Source: an uncultured Lachnospiraceae bacterium (GTDB lineage Bacteria; Bacillota; Clostridia; Lachnospirales; Lachnospiraceae). Taken from it: DNA of 64,000 nucleotides. The stretch is from assembly GCA_910585825.1 (NCBI GenBank), contig CAJUEY010000010.1:1-64000 (forward strand), given 5' to 3'. The notes under the pieces are model-generated. The model searched no databases and was not told the origin of the DNA. It worked only from the letters and a program-made list of their open reading frames with translations. Positions 5,543-13,935 of this stretch are shown here, piece after piece (position 1 is the first letter of the stretch; every line of letters begins with the position of its first letter). Position numbers and translations under genes: made by a program.

Positions 5543-8500
5543 ATGAAAAAGCAGAAGACAAAAGCGGGGAGGAAGATTACAGTACTGTTGCTGGCAGCGG
5601 CAATGCTTTTCACTATGCAGGGGATTCCTGTACTGGCGGAGACTGCAGGGGAGGCAGCGAAGAATTCTGCTGAAACACCAGCGGTAAAATCGGAAGATGC
5701 AGTGGAACGAACCGGAGAAACAAGAGAACTGCCGTCGGATCCGGTGCATAACTGTACGAAACAGAATGACGGAACGGATACCACAAAATGGAGCTATGTA
5801 TATTTTGGCAGTTATCCTCAGACAGAGGTTACTGGAAATGCGCTGACAGCAGCAATCACCGGAGCTTCCTATGATGCCAATGGGGATGCATGGGTGAATG
5901 GGACGAAGTATCGCAGGATTAGTAAAAGTGATACCAATTATGACGGTTATTTTGGTAACAGTGAATACCGCTATTTTAAATGGGAGCGGATTAAATGGCG
6001 CGTGCTGAGAGTGAACGGCAGTACGATGTTTGTTGTGGCGGACAAAGGGCTGGACTGTAAAGATTATAATGAAGAGTATACATCCGTTACATGGGAAACC
6101 TGTACGCTTCGGAATTGGCTGAACAATGATTTTTATGGAACGGCATTCAGCAGCAGTGAGCAGGGAGCAATCATATCCCAGACAGTAGTAAATGAAGACA
6201 ATCCTTATTATAATACAGAAGGCGGAAACAATACGTGGGATAAGGTGTATCTGCTTTCGATTTCGGAAGTGATGAATCCTGACTATGGATTTTGTGAAGG
6301 TTATACTACATATTCGGTAAGCCGTAGAGTAAAGGCAAGCGATTATGCGCATGCAATGGGTGCATATGTAGGTTCAAGTAGTGATTATGCAGGCAACTGC
6401 TGGTGGTGGCTGCGGTCGCCGGGCCACTATACCGACTATGCCGCGTCTGTCGACTATTACGGCTACGTCAGCAGATATGGTCCTTATGTCTACTACCGCC
6501 TTGCCGCGTGTGTGCCAGCTTTGCATATTAATCTGTCATCTGATCTCTGGTCTATGGCAGACGACGGAAGCAGCGGAGAAGGAGGAGGCAGTGGAACAGG
6601 AGATGATACTTCTTCTTCAAACAATGATATTATCATTCGTGCGATAGATCATGATGAATCCTATTTTGTCACAGAGAAACCGATTGAAAATGCCAGGGTT
6701 ACGGTAGAAAATTTTGGAAATGCATCAACTGGTGCAGACGGAAGAGCAGTTATTGAAAATAATCTGACAGATCAGCCGATGGTAAATTCCAGAATATCCG
6801 TAACGAAAGAGGGATACCGGGAATATTATTTTTACCAGGATATTTATAATAAAAACGCTCAAATGCTGTGGAACAACAATACAATAGGCGTGAGGATGCG
6901 AAAATTACAGGAAAATGATACTCACAATCCTTATATATCGACCTTAATGTGCCAGACTTCCTACGGCAAATATTATGATGCAATGATCAGCCAGCAGAAA
7001 TATAAAGTATTGGGAAGTTCTCAGAATATCAGTATCCAGATGAATGCTGTTTGGAACAATAAAACACCTACTTCTTATGTTTTGTATCAGGAAAACGGCA
7101 TTTCTTATACCAGTACGGACGGAAAATTTCAATTGGATATGGGAGAAGCGTTTAAAAGCAAATTCCCGATTTATGCAAAGCTGATTGCATCCGACGGAAC
7201 GACAGTTACGGAAAAGACACAGTTTGTGATTGAGGGTTCTTCGACACCTTCTTCATCCGGAAACAGCCTGGATTTGATTGATACGGATTCCACCGGAACG
7301 CTGGGAGAAGATGTTTCATTTCTTTCCGGAGAGAGCGTTAGCATCAAACTGAAAAAAGTAAAAATTGATGCTTCTGTGGAGTCTGGAAAAGTGAAAGTTG
7401 TCATAGGGGCCAACAAAACGCTGTCAGAAGGAGATTATCTGAAAGACCAGGACTGGGAAGATTGGAAAAAACTATGTGAGTGTCAGCCAAAAGATTTGAA
7501 TTTGTCCCAATGGAAAAACGTAATCGACAGTCTTGATACAAACTGGACAAGCAGTGCAACGGGAAAGACAGAAGTATATGGCTACATGGAAGGCGTTATG
7601 AACAGCAGCGGAGATACGATCCTTACAGGAAAGCTGAAATTAAAAGCTTCTTTGAGCGTAGGTATTCAGGCACAGTATACGATTGGAGTAGTTCCGGTTT
7701 ATGCAAAAGTATCTCTGGGAGCCGACGGCGGAGCAGAAGGTGCGCTTACATACAATTGGACAAAGAAAGAATTTGATCTGGAAAAGACAGGAATAACGCT
7801 TTCGCTTGAGCCGACACTTGCAGCGGAAGGCGGTGTAGGCGTTATGGCAGTTGCAACAGTAGGTGTGGAAGGAAAAGGAAGTCTGCCGTTTTCCACAAAA
7901 CTCGGAACTAATGATAATACAAAGCTTTCCGTAAAGGGAGGGCTTTCATTAAAGGCAAAACTGCTTGCATTTGAATATTCTCTAAAGCTGGCAGAAAAAG
8001 AATGGCAATTACTGCCGACAGGTGCACAGCGGTCTGCTGATGCAGTCGGATTATCGGAATTGTCTATGGATGATTTTCAGTTATCAGAAGGCATGAAAAA
8101 CGAAGAAGAACGTCTCTGGCTTGGGGAGGAAAGAATTCAGACATTAGCTCTGGATACAACAGAAACAGGTTCCATGGAAAGAATCCTGGAAACAAACAGT
8201 AATCCGGATGCCGGGATACAGATTATAGATACAGGCAGTACAAAAATGATCCTGTGGACGGAAACAGATGCAGACAGAGAAACGATTAACAGTTCCAAAC
8301 TGGTTTATTCCATTTATAATGAAACGGAAGATACCTGGTCTGCGCCGATAGCAGTTGCAGATGACGGCACGGCGGATTATGCGCCGTCAGCCGTAACGGA
8401 CGGTGAACAAATTTATGTAGCGTGGCAGAATATTTCAGGAGAGTTTGACAATACGGCGGAACTGTCCGAAGTGGCTGCAGCAAGCACAATCGCCATGTCC

Positions 8501-10519
8501 GTATGGACAAAAGAAAACGGTTTTTCCAATGCAGTTACAGTAAGCGAACCGGATTTTCTGGCAGCATCACCCAAAGTTGCAATAAATGCAGCAGGCAGGC
8601 CATATGTCGCTTATCTGCAGAATACAGAAAATAATCTTTTGTTTACCACGGGGAAAAATAATATTTTATATTCTGTCATAGACGGCAGCAGTATAGAGCA
8701 TAAAACATATGCAGAGGATGCAGGGCTTGTAACGGCAATCGCTACGGCATATACAGACGATTATGAGATCAGTTATACGTTGGATACGGATCAAGATCTA
8801 TCCACACTAAACGACCGTGAAATTATCATACAGAAAAACAGTACAAGATCCACACAGAATGAATTCATAGATTCCAATGTACAATACGTGAAAAACGGAA
8901 ATCAGATGTTTCGGTTCTGGTATCGTGACGACAGTATTGTCATGTCAGATGATGCAGGAGCAGAAACCGTCATTTATCAGGATGATACAGGGGCATTGAC
9001 CGATGATTTTCATGTGGTAAACGGAGCTGCCGGTCAGCTTGCCGTAGTCTGGACAGCGGTAGATGAAGAGGGAAATAAGCAGATTGAAGGAAGTCTCTAC
9101 GATTCTTCTGAAGATGTATGGAGCAAATCCATTCGGATTTCCGATACGGACGCAAGTATTTATAACCCACAGGGGATTTTTACGGAAGACGGAAATCTGC
9201 AGTTCCTTTATAAAAAGACAGGAGCGGAACAGACAGATTTATGCATACTGATGGCGGAACCGTCCGTAAATCTGGCATTGGAAAACGCATATGCCGATGA
9301 AACCATTTTTGTGCCGGGCAGTATGGCAAAAATCAGCGTTCAGGTGAAAAATAACGGTTCCAAAAAAACAGAGGGATACACAATTGATATTGACGGGACA
9401 GAAACAGCAGTATCGGAAAGCCTTGCACCGGGAGAGAGTGCTGTTGTAGAAGCAGATTATATGGTTCCTTCCAATTTTGACCGTCGAACGATTGCAGTGA
9501 CAGCAGAATGTGAAAGTGATGTGGACCAGACGGACAATCGATTTGAACTGGAAGCAGGATACACCGACCTTGCAGTAAATCTGGTGCAGAACCGGTATGA
9601 ATTTGGAGAAGTGATTGAAATTTATGCTGCAAACGAAAGCTGCGTTGATACATCTGCCGTACTGGAAATCCGCAAAGGAAGCCGGGAAGGGGAACTGGTA
9701 AAAACCATTGACCTTGGAACGGTTTCAAGAGGCGCTCTGGCAGAAGCTACTTACATTTGGAACGAAAATACCGAAAATTATTCTGCAGATACAGAGGCAC
9801 TGTACTTTGATGTTGTATCGGAAAAACCGGAGCAGTATACCAATAATAATTATGATTTTGTTGTCGTAGAGAAATATATAGAGCCGGGAGAAGAGCAGGA
9901 ACCTGGTTCTGGCGGAGATGAAGAACAGCCGGATTCGGATACGGCATTGGCAACAGCAAAAGAGCAGGGAAAAACCGAACTGGAAAACTATAAAAATCCG
10001 GCAGACTACAGAGAGGCACAGAAGATTGAGCTTGCAGCGGCAATCGCGGCAGGAAAAGCAGCAATTGATGCCGCAACAAATGAAGCTGGGGTCAGTCGTG
10101 CACTGGCGGCAGCAAAATCAGTCATTGACCAGATTAAGACCAATGCACAGCTGCTTATGGAAGAAGAGAAGAAAGGCGGAAACAATACAGAGGAAGACTC
10201 AAATTCAGGAAAAGTGACTGTGCCGAAAGCAACATCCATTAAAGGTAAGATCATAGCAAAGAAAAAAGCATTCTTTGTAAAATGGAAAAAACAGACAGGC
10301 ATCACTGGCTATCAAATTCAATATTCCACTAATAAGAAATTTAAGAACAAAGGTAGCAAAATCAAAACGGTGAAAAAGCCGTCAACGACAAAATTGACAG
10401 TCAAAAAATTAAAATCAGGGAAAAAGTATTATGTTAGAATCCGAACTTACAAAACGGTAAATGGTACATCATATTATTCCGAATGGTCAAAGGCAAAAAA
10501 AGTGAAGATCAAAAGATAA
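5543..10519 (+). CDS. Giant secreted DGR target protein with C-type-lectin-like variable domain
   Basis: This 1658-residue protein starts at ATG 5543 with AAGGAGA upstream, 37 bases after the RT gene. A signal peptide covers residues 1 to about 32 (cleavage near VLAETA). Residues about 75-335 form a DUF6273/C-type-lectin-like domain with the hallmark WWWLRSPG and closing VPALHINL. The variable repeat encodes residues 286-314. A Gly/Ser linker follows near 343-360, then Ig-like and long beta-rich stretches. Residues about 900-1230 look like a sialidase-type beta-propeller with repeated VAW/VVW strands. CARDB-like (about 1240-1340) and FIVAR-like helical (about 1466-1540) domains follow, and a fibronectin-III-like lysine-rich domain ends the protein. 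No LPxTG or transmembrane anchor is seen, so it is released or held by non-covalent wall contacts. The domain plan fits an adhesin whose tip is diversified for ligand binding (inference). Confidence 0.9.
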   Translation: MKKQKTKAGRKITVLLLAAAMLFTMQGIPVLAETAGEAAKNSAETPAVKSEDAVERTGETRELPSDPVHNCTKQNDGTDTTKWSYVYFGSYPQTEVTGNALTAAITGASYDANGDAWVNGTKYRRISKSDTNYDGYFGNSEYRYFKWERIKWRVLRVNGSTMFVVADKGLDCKDYNEEYTSVTWETCTLRNWLNNDFYGTAFSSSEQGAIISQTVVNEDNPYYNTEGGNNTWDKVYLLSISEVMNPDYGFCEGYTTYSVSRRVKASDYAHAMGAYVGSSSDYAGNCWWWLRSPGHYTDYAASVDYYGYVSRYGPYVYYRLAACVPALHINLSSDLWSMADDGSSGEGGGSGTGDDTSSSNNDIIIRAIDHDESYFVTEKPIENARVTVENFGNASTGADGRAVIENNLTDQPMVNSRISVTKEGYREYYFYQDIYNKNAQMLWNNNTIGVRMRKLQENDTHNPYISTLMCQTSYGKYYDAMISQQKYKVLGSSQNISIQMNAVWNNKTPTSYVLYQENGISYTSTDGKFQLDMGEAFKSKFPIYAKLIASDGTTVTEKTQFVIEGSSTPSSSGNSLDLIDTDSTGTLGEDVSFLSGESVSIKLKKVKIDASVESGKVKVVIGANKTLSEGDYLKDQDWEDWKKLCECQPKDLNLSQWKNVIDSLDTNWTSSATGKTEVYGYMEGVMNSSGDTILTGKLKLKASLSVGIQAQYTIGVVPVYAKVSLGADGGAEGALTYNWTKKEFDLEKTGITLSLEPTLAAEGGVGVMAVATVGVEGKGSLPFSTKLGTNDNTKLSVKGGLSLKAKLLAFEYSLKLAEKEWQLLPTGAQRSADAVGLSELSMDDFQLSEGMKNEEERLWLGEERIQTLALDTTETGSMERILETNSNPDAGIQIIDTGSTKMILWTETDADRETINSSKLVYSIYNETEDTWSAPIAVADDGTADYAPSAVTDGEQIYVAWQNISGEFDNTAELSEVAAASTIAMSVWTKENGFSNAVTVSEPDFLAASPKVAINAAGRPYVAYLQNTENNLLFTTGKNNILYSVIDGSSIEHKTYAEDAGLVTAIATAYTDDYEISYTLDTDQDLSTLNDREIIIQKNSTRSTQNEFIDSNVQYVKNGNQMFRFWYRDDSIVMSDDAGAETVIYQDDTGALTDDFHVVNGAAGQLAVVWTAVDEEGNKQIEGSLYDSSEDVWSKSIRISDTDASIYNPQGIFTEDGNLQFLYKKTGAEQTDLCILMAEPSVNLALENAYADETIFVPGSMAKISVQVKNNGSKKTEGYTIDIDGTETAVSESLAPGESAVVEADYMVPSNFDRRTIAVTAECESDVDQTDNRFELEAGYTDLAVNLVQNRYEFGEVIEIYAANESCVDTSAVLEIRKGSREGELVKTIDLGTVSRGALAEATYIWNENTENYSADTEALYFDVVSEKPEQYTNNNYDFVVVEKYIEPGEEQEPGSGGDEEQPDSDTALATAKEQGKTELENYKNPADYREAQKIELAAAIAAGKAAIDAATNEAGVSRALAAAKSVIDQIKTNAQLLMEEEKKGGNNTEEDSNSGKVTVPKATSIKGKIIAKKKAFFVKWKKQTGITGYQIQYSTNKKFKNKGSKIKTVKKPSTTKLTVKKLKSGKKYYVRIRTYKTVNGTSYYSEWSKAKKVKIKR
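6398..6483 (+). repeat. DGR variable repeat (VR) inside the target gene
   Basis: Aligned base for base with TR 4240-4325 (offset 2158). Substituted positions encode residues His295, Tyr296, Asp298, Tyr299, Ser302, Asp304, Tyr305, Tyr306, Tyr308, Ser310, Tyr312 and Pro314, replacing Asn/Lys/Thr codons of the template. The invariant scaffold WWLRSPG precedes them. Tyr and Ser enrichment at varied sites resembles natural and synthetic binding surfaces. Downstream of 6483 the gene no longer matches TR, so no shared initiation-of-mutagenic-homology segment is visible. Confidence 0.95.
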
Positions 10520-10536
10520 TAAAGTAACAAAAATAG

Positions 10537-10579
10537 ATGCATCCCGGATATGGTTAAGATATTCGGGGTGTATTGTTTT
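10537..10579 (+). terminator. Terminator of the DGR target gene
   Basis: An arm at 10,537-10,551 (ATGCATCCCGGATAT) pairs with 10,559-10,573 with a few wobbles and is followed by TGTTTT, 18 bases after the target gene stop. Confidence 0.7.
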
Positions 10580-10662
10580 GTAGATATACGTCTGACGTAA
10601 AAGATAGGTCTACTGGTTATACTGAAAATGCTGTTTATCTATTCAATGAAGTAGAATTAAAA

Positions 10663-11193
10663 TTAATATCGTAAGGCATATGGAGCACAGTCAATGCAAA
10701 CCATGTGCCTTTTTGCAGGTCTAAAAACTGACATCCCAAATTGATACGCCCGGATATACAGGAAATTTGTATGTCCTAGGAATGGGAATGGGACTGCATT
10801 CAGCTTGTCAAATTTTTTTATTATTTTCTTCCAATCCTTATTTTGTAGGTGAAACTCTTCGAGGAAATTTTCAGAGGAAGAGTGACTGGAAAAATAGTAT
10901 ATAGTGTGAAGCATTAAATCCTTATCGGAATCTTTATAGTCATAATTCATGATTTTGGATTTTATTTTCTGAAATCTGTAGAAATTACGATTGCCAACCA
11001 TTTTAGAGACTATTTTAGGAATTTCTTTTTTGGTAATATAAGGAGCACGTGAAAGAAACTGCAGGAAGTCAATTTTTGGAGAAATAATATTATATTTTTT
11101 TGCAAACTGTTATAATTTTGCTTTTGAGGCACGCAACTCTAATCTGGGCATACCAAGAGTATTGTCAGGAGCTATCCCATATCTTTTTTCCAT
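10663..11193 (-). pseudogene. Unrecognised minus-strand gene with an in-frame stop
   Basis: On the minus strand an open frame from ATG 11,193 reads MEKRYGIAPDNTLGMPRLEL and is stopped by TAA at 11,112-11,110. The same frame then continues uninterrupted (QFAKKYNIISPKIDFLQFLS and onward) to a stop at 10,663. A translated product could only restart at the internal ATG at 11,001, giving 112 residues. I recognise no family; the sequence is Lys/Phe rich with a C-terminal CIDCAPYALRY. There is no good ribosome binding site and the sequence is AT-rich. It abuts another gene fragment head to head at 11,194, which suggests a rearrangement point. Confidence 0.4.
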
Positions 11194-11376
11194 TTGCCGG
11201 TATTTTGGATAAATTCAGATGATGCATTGCCTAAGGAAGATATCTATATACGGTATCGGGAATATATTAAAAGCATGCCTGGAGATATGATTATATGTAC
11301 GAAGGATGAATTGATGCGGAAAATCATTAACCATTATTCCGGTGTCACTGCAAAAAACTGCGTCGGGCAAGTATAG
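11194..11376 (+). pseudogene. Unrecognised plus-strand gene fragment
   Basis: An open frame of 60 residues (PVFWINSDDALPKEDIYIRY and onward) has only a TTG at its 5' end and no ribosome binding site. Its upstream boundary coincides with the 5' end of the opposing pseudogene. It reads like the C-terminal part of a larger enzyme (acidic and aromatic residues, an MIICTKDELMRKI segment), but I cannot name the family. Probably a truncated leftover inside the island. Confidence 0.3.
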
Positions 11377-11532
11377 AAAATGCGGATGATATAAAACCAC
11401 GGCAATGTCTGACTGGCTTAAAGTGGAAAACTCACAGTAACTGATCTTGATTCCATGTCCGTATGTGACATGGTTTGAAAGATACAGTATTTATTCGTAG
11501 TATAAAATAAATATGAAATATGGAGGTTACAT

Positions 11533-11733
11533 ATGAATGAAGAATTAAGATCAAAGGCAGTGTTGACAGTAGAGGAAGTGCAGAAAGTGTTGCGCTTAGG
11601 AAGAAACAAGTCCTATGATTTTTTGAATGATAAGGATTGTCCAATACCGACAATTCGCGTCGGTCATCAAATCAGAATTCCGTCGAAGCAGTTTTTTGAC
11701 TGGTTGGACGGACTGGGTGTAGCAATATCGTAA
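11533..11733 (+). CDS. Excisionase-like small helix-turn-helix protein
   Basis: This 66-residue protein starts at ATG 11,533 with TGGAGG upstream. It has the MerR-like winged-helix excisionase fold (HTH_17): VLTVEEVQKVLRLGRNKSYD gives the HTH, followed by PIPTIRVGHQIRIPSKQFFDWL, the RVGxxxRIP wing typical of Xis and DNA-binding domain-of-excisionase proteins. Recombination directionality factors of this kind usually sit near an integrase. Here the integrase is dead and lies 10 kb away at the other end, so the protein may be an orphan Xis or a regulator. It is followed by its own terminator. Confidence 0.75.
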   Translation: MNEELRSKAVLTVEEVQKVLRLGRNKSYDFLNDKDCPIPTIRVGHQIRIPSKQFFDWLDGLGVAIS

Positions 11734-11741
11734 AGTAAGCT

Positions 11742-11791
11742 AAGGCAGGAAATATCATGTAAAGCATGCATTGTTTCCTGCCTTGCTTTTT
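11742..11791 (+). terminator. Terminator after the excisionase-like gene
   Basis: AAGGCAGGAAA (11,742-11,752) pairs perfectly with TTTCCTGCCTT (11,774-11,784), followed by GCTTTTTC. Confidence 0.85.
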
Positions 11792-11868
11792 CTTAACCGC
11801 TATCTTGCGGTTCTGGCAAAAAAGAAGTAAAATAATAATATAACAGAGAATTTTGGAGGAAATAAAGC

Positions 11869-12765
11869 ATGGATAATATAGAAAGTACGATAAAGAATAC
11901 ATCTTGGGAAGAATTGGGAATATCCAATGATTTTCTGTTTGGAAAAATCCTAAAGGATACCTCTATGCCATTTGGCGTTATAGTTATATAGGAAATTATG
12001 CAGGATTCAGAGTTGTGCAAGGAACTGCTTCAAAGAATACTTCCGGATCTGGAGATAGATCATATAGAATATCCGGAATTACAAAAAGCGATTAAGCCTG
12101 ATGTGGATGCAAAAAGTATCCGGTTGGATGTATATATCCGAGATGACAAAGGCACAATTTATGACATTGAAATGCAAGTCACTGATACAAAGGAGCTGCC
12201 GAAGAGAAGCCGGTATTACCAAAGTGTAATAGATTTACAGTTGATAGATAAAGGACAGCATTATAAGCTGTTGAAGCCAAGCTATATTATTTTTATATGT
12301 CCGTTTGACGTATTTTGCCAGGGGCGGCATATTTATACTTTTGAGAATATCTGCAAAGAAGATACAAATATAGTTCTGGGAGACGGGGCAGTGAAGATTT
12401 TTCTGAACGCGGATAGTGAGATGGATGATGTGAGCAAGGAATTGGCAGCATTTCTGGATTATGTGGCCGGAAAGGAAACGGATGATTCATTTGTAAAGAA
12501 GTTAGATGATGCGGTAAAAATGGCAAAGAAAAATAGGGAATGGAGGCATGAATATATGACGTTGTTGATGCGAGATCAGGAAAATTTGGAAAAAGGCATT
12601 GAAAAAGGAATTAAAAAAGGCATTGAAAAAGGAACGATGCAAGAACGTAGAAGAATCATAATTAAAATGATAGGGCAGGGATTTAATGATGTGCAAATTA
12701 TGACTGTTTGCGAAACTTCTGCAGAGGAGATTAGTGAATGCAGAAGAAGTATGCAAGGGATGTAA
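11869..12765 (+). pseudogene. Rpn-family PD-(D/E)XK nuclease / transposase-like gene with in-frame stop
   Basis: A start at ATG 11,869 with a strong TTTTGGAGG site gives MDNIESTIKNTSWEELGISN and then meets TAG at 11,989-11,991 in the same frame. The rest continues from ATG 11,998 (MQDSELCKELLQRI) for 255 residues to 12,765. The family normally reads directly from the N-terminal FLFGKVM-type segment into the QDPEL segment, so about 17 codons plus the stop look like an aberrant insertion. The nuclease core RLDVYIRDDKGTIYDIEMQV carries the D and ExQ catalytic pattern, and the C-terminus holds the family's EKGIEKG repeats. Rpn proteins promote recA-independent recombination. A truncated product from 11,998 is possible but lacks the N-terminal domain. 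Confidence 0.75.
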
Positions 12766-12805
12766 TAGAAAAGTGAGGAAGGATAGTGAATAGGAGGACA
12801 AAGAT

Positions 12806-12925
12806 ATGACATTGCTAATGCGAGATCAGGAGAATTTGGAAAAAGGTATTGATTTGATAAATTTATCTGAAGGTATCAAAAACTCACCGCATGAGAGTTC
12901 GAATCCTCTCACGCACGCTGTATAA
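12806..12925 (+). pseudogene. Partial second copy of the Rpn C-terminal region running into attR
   Basis: ATG 12,806, after TAGGAGGACAAAG, encodes MTLLMRDQENLEKGI, nearly identical to residues encoded at 12,556-12,603 of the preceding gene. The similarity ends after about 47 bases, and the frame continues into the attR repeat to a TAA at 12,923. It looks like a tandem duplication or recombination scar truncated at the island boundary. Confidence 0.55.
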
Positions 12926-12939
12926 TCCCTTGAAAACAT
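12897..12939 (+). repeat. attR-type direct repeat of the tRNA-Arg 3' end
   Basis: Matches 222-264 at 42 of 43 positions in the same orientation, reproducing the T arm, acceptor strand and the start of the tRNA terminator without the rest of a tRNA. Genes beyond this point are ordinary chromosomal genes, so it marks the right border of the island. Confidence 0.92.
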
Positions 12940-12958
12940 AAGGTTTTCAAGGGATTTT
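12927..12958 (+). terminator. Duplicated tRNA-type terminator at the right island end
   Basis: CCCTTGAAAAC pairs perfectly with GTTTTCAAGGG around ATAAG, followed by ATTTTTG. The loop differs from the left copy (ATTGG), as expected outside the shared att core. Confidence 0.85.
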
Positions 12959-13123
12959 TGTATGCTGCCGGTCACGGAGCTTGGAGCGGCATCTAATCTT
13001 ATCCGGCTCGGATTTCCCTGAATGGGACAGTTGCAGTTTCACTGGAAAAGAAGTAAAATAGAAGAAACCACTTTTCAGACGCTTACCTGTGAATGTAAGA
13101 CGATACAGTGATTGGAGAAATTT

Positions 13124-13558
13124 ATGACAAGAGAAGAATTTTTAAAGGAACTGCGTATTGCGTTGCAGGGGCGGATACCGCAGGCTCAGGTAAATGAACA
13201 TTTAAATTATTATGAAAACTATATCATGGAAGAATCCAGAAAAGGCAGAACAGAGGAAGAAGTGATCGCAGACATTGGCAATCCCAGATTGGCAGCGAAG
13301 ACGCTGACGGAGCTTTATGAAGGCGACAGGCATCAGAATTTTGATGATAAAGAAGTTGAATCCGCAAAAAAAACGGAGGGGAGCAGATTTTTTCCTCGCC
13401 TCTGGTTTAGACGTTTGATGACAGGGATAATCGGAATTCTTTTTCTAATCCTGTTAGTGAAAATCGGGATTGTGCTGCTGCCGATAATTGCATCAGCCGT
13501 CTTGGCTGGCGGAATCCTGTACGTGATTTATTTGATATTTTTTGGAAATAAAAAATAA
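13124..13558 (+). CDS. DUF1700 (HAAS-type) membrane protein
   Basis: This 144-residue protein starts at ATG 13,124 after TTGGAGAAA. Residues about 1-65 (MTREEFLKELRIALQGRIPQ, then LNYYENYIMEES and EEEVIADIGNP) form the HAAS/DUF1700 helical domain. A charged linker follows, then two hydrophobic segments near residues 95-140. Such proteins are often paired with PadR regulators and affect membrane or envelope stress traits. No PadR gene is adjacent here. It is the first chromosomal gene after the island. Confidence 0.85.
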   Translation: MTREEFLKELRIALQGRIPQAQVNEHLNYYENYIMEESRKGRTEEEVIADIGNPRLAAKTLTELYEGDRHQNFDDKEVESAKKTEGSRFFPRLWFRRLMTGIIGILFLILLVKIGIVLLPIIASAVLAGGILYVIYLIFFGNKK

Positions 13559-13623
13559 ACTGTATAATTTGCTTTCCGAAGACAGATACTATGGATGCAG
13601 TAATTGTTTAGGAGGTAAAGAAA

Positions 13624-13824
13624 ATGGCAAAAAACAGTGAAAACAAAAGTTCCAACAGCTACAATTTAAAGAATTACAGTCAGAATGCAGCAAACAAGAA
13701 CAGCGCATCCAACAATTCCGGTTCTAACAAAGCGTCTAATAAGGCTTCTAACAAGTCTTCCAACAAAGCGTCTAATAGTGCATCTGATCATGCATCCGAC
13801 AGCACATCTAACTGCGGACGCTAA
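13624..13824 (+). CDS. Small Ser/Asn/Lys-rich low-complexity protein
   Basis: This 66-residue protein starts at ATG 13,624 with an excellent TAGGAGGT site. Its composition is almost only Ser, Asn, Ala, Lys and Asp, with a repeated KASN/SASD unit of about four residues in the second half and a terminal NCGR. There is no signal peptide or hydrophobic segment, so it should be soluble, flexible and cytosolic or spore-associated. I recognise no family. A strong terminator follows, so it is its own transcription unit or the end of one with the DUF1700 gene. The good ribosome binding site and terminator argue that it is real. Confidence 0.65.
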   Translation: MAKNSENKSSNSYNLKNYSQNAANKNSASNNSGSNKASNKASNKSSNKASNSASDHASDSTSNCGR

Positions 13825-13870
13825 CGGAAATTTGTAACGGAAACACAAAAACTGCATAAAATACTTGTAG

Positions 13871-13906
13871 AAAACGGATTACAAACGATAGTTTGTAATC
13901 CGTTTT
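13871..13906 (+). terminator. Strong intrinsic terminator
   Basis: A perfect 16-bp stem: AAAACGGATTACAAAC (13,871-13,886) and GTTTGTAATCCGTTTT (13,891-13,906) around a GATA loop. It is symmetric and may work in both directions. Confidence 0.9.
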
Positions 13907-13935
13907 CACGAGAAAAAAGGAATGGGGTATTGTGC

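Noticed and set aside
6381..6647. A second open frame overlapping the variable repeat
   Set aside because: It is a frame-shifted shadow of the target gene, kept open only because the AAC-rich repeat lacks stops in several frames.
10588..10674. A stretch translating to SDVKDRSTGYTENAVYLFNE before a stop
   Set aside because: It looks like the C-terminal end of a lost gene, but it has no start, lies after a terminator and overlaps the opposing pseudogene. Too little is left to call.
11989..11991. In-frame TAG in the Rpn gene as pyrrolysine or other recoding
   Set aside because: The flanking codons do not fit the protein family and TAG/TAA/TGA all end normal genes here, so ordinary decay is simpler.
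12556..12660. Repeated GAAAAAGGCATT units as a CRISPR or other array
   Set aside because: They are coding repeats giving the EKGIEKG tail common to Rpn proteins. No spacers of constant length, and no CRISPR array exists in the window.
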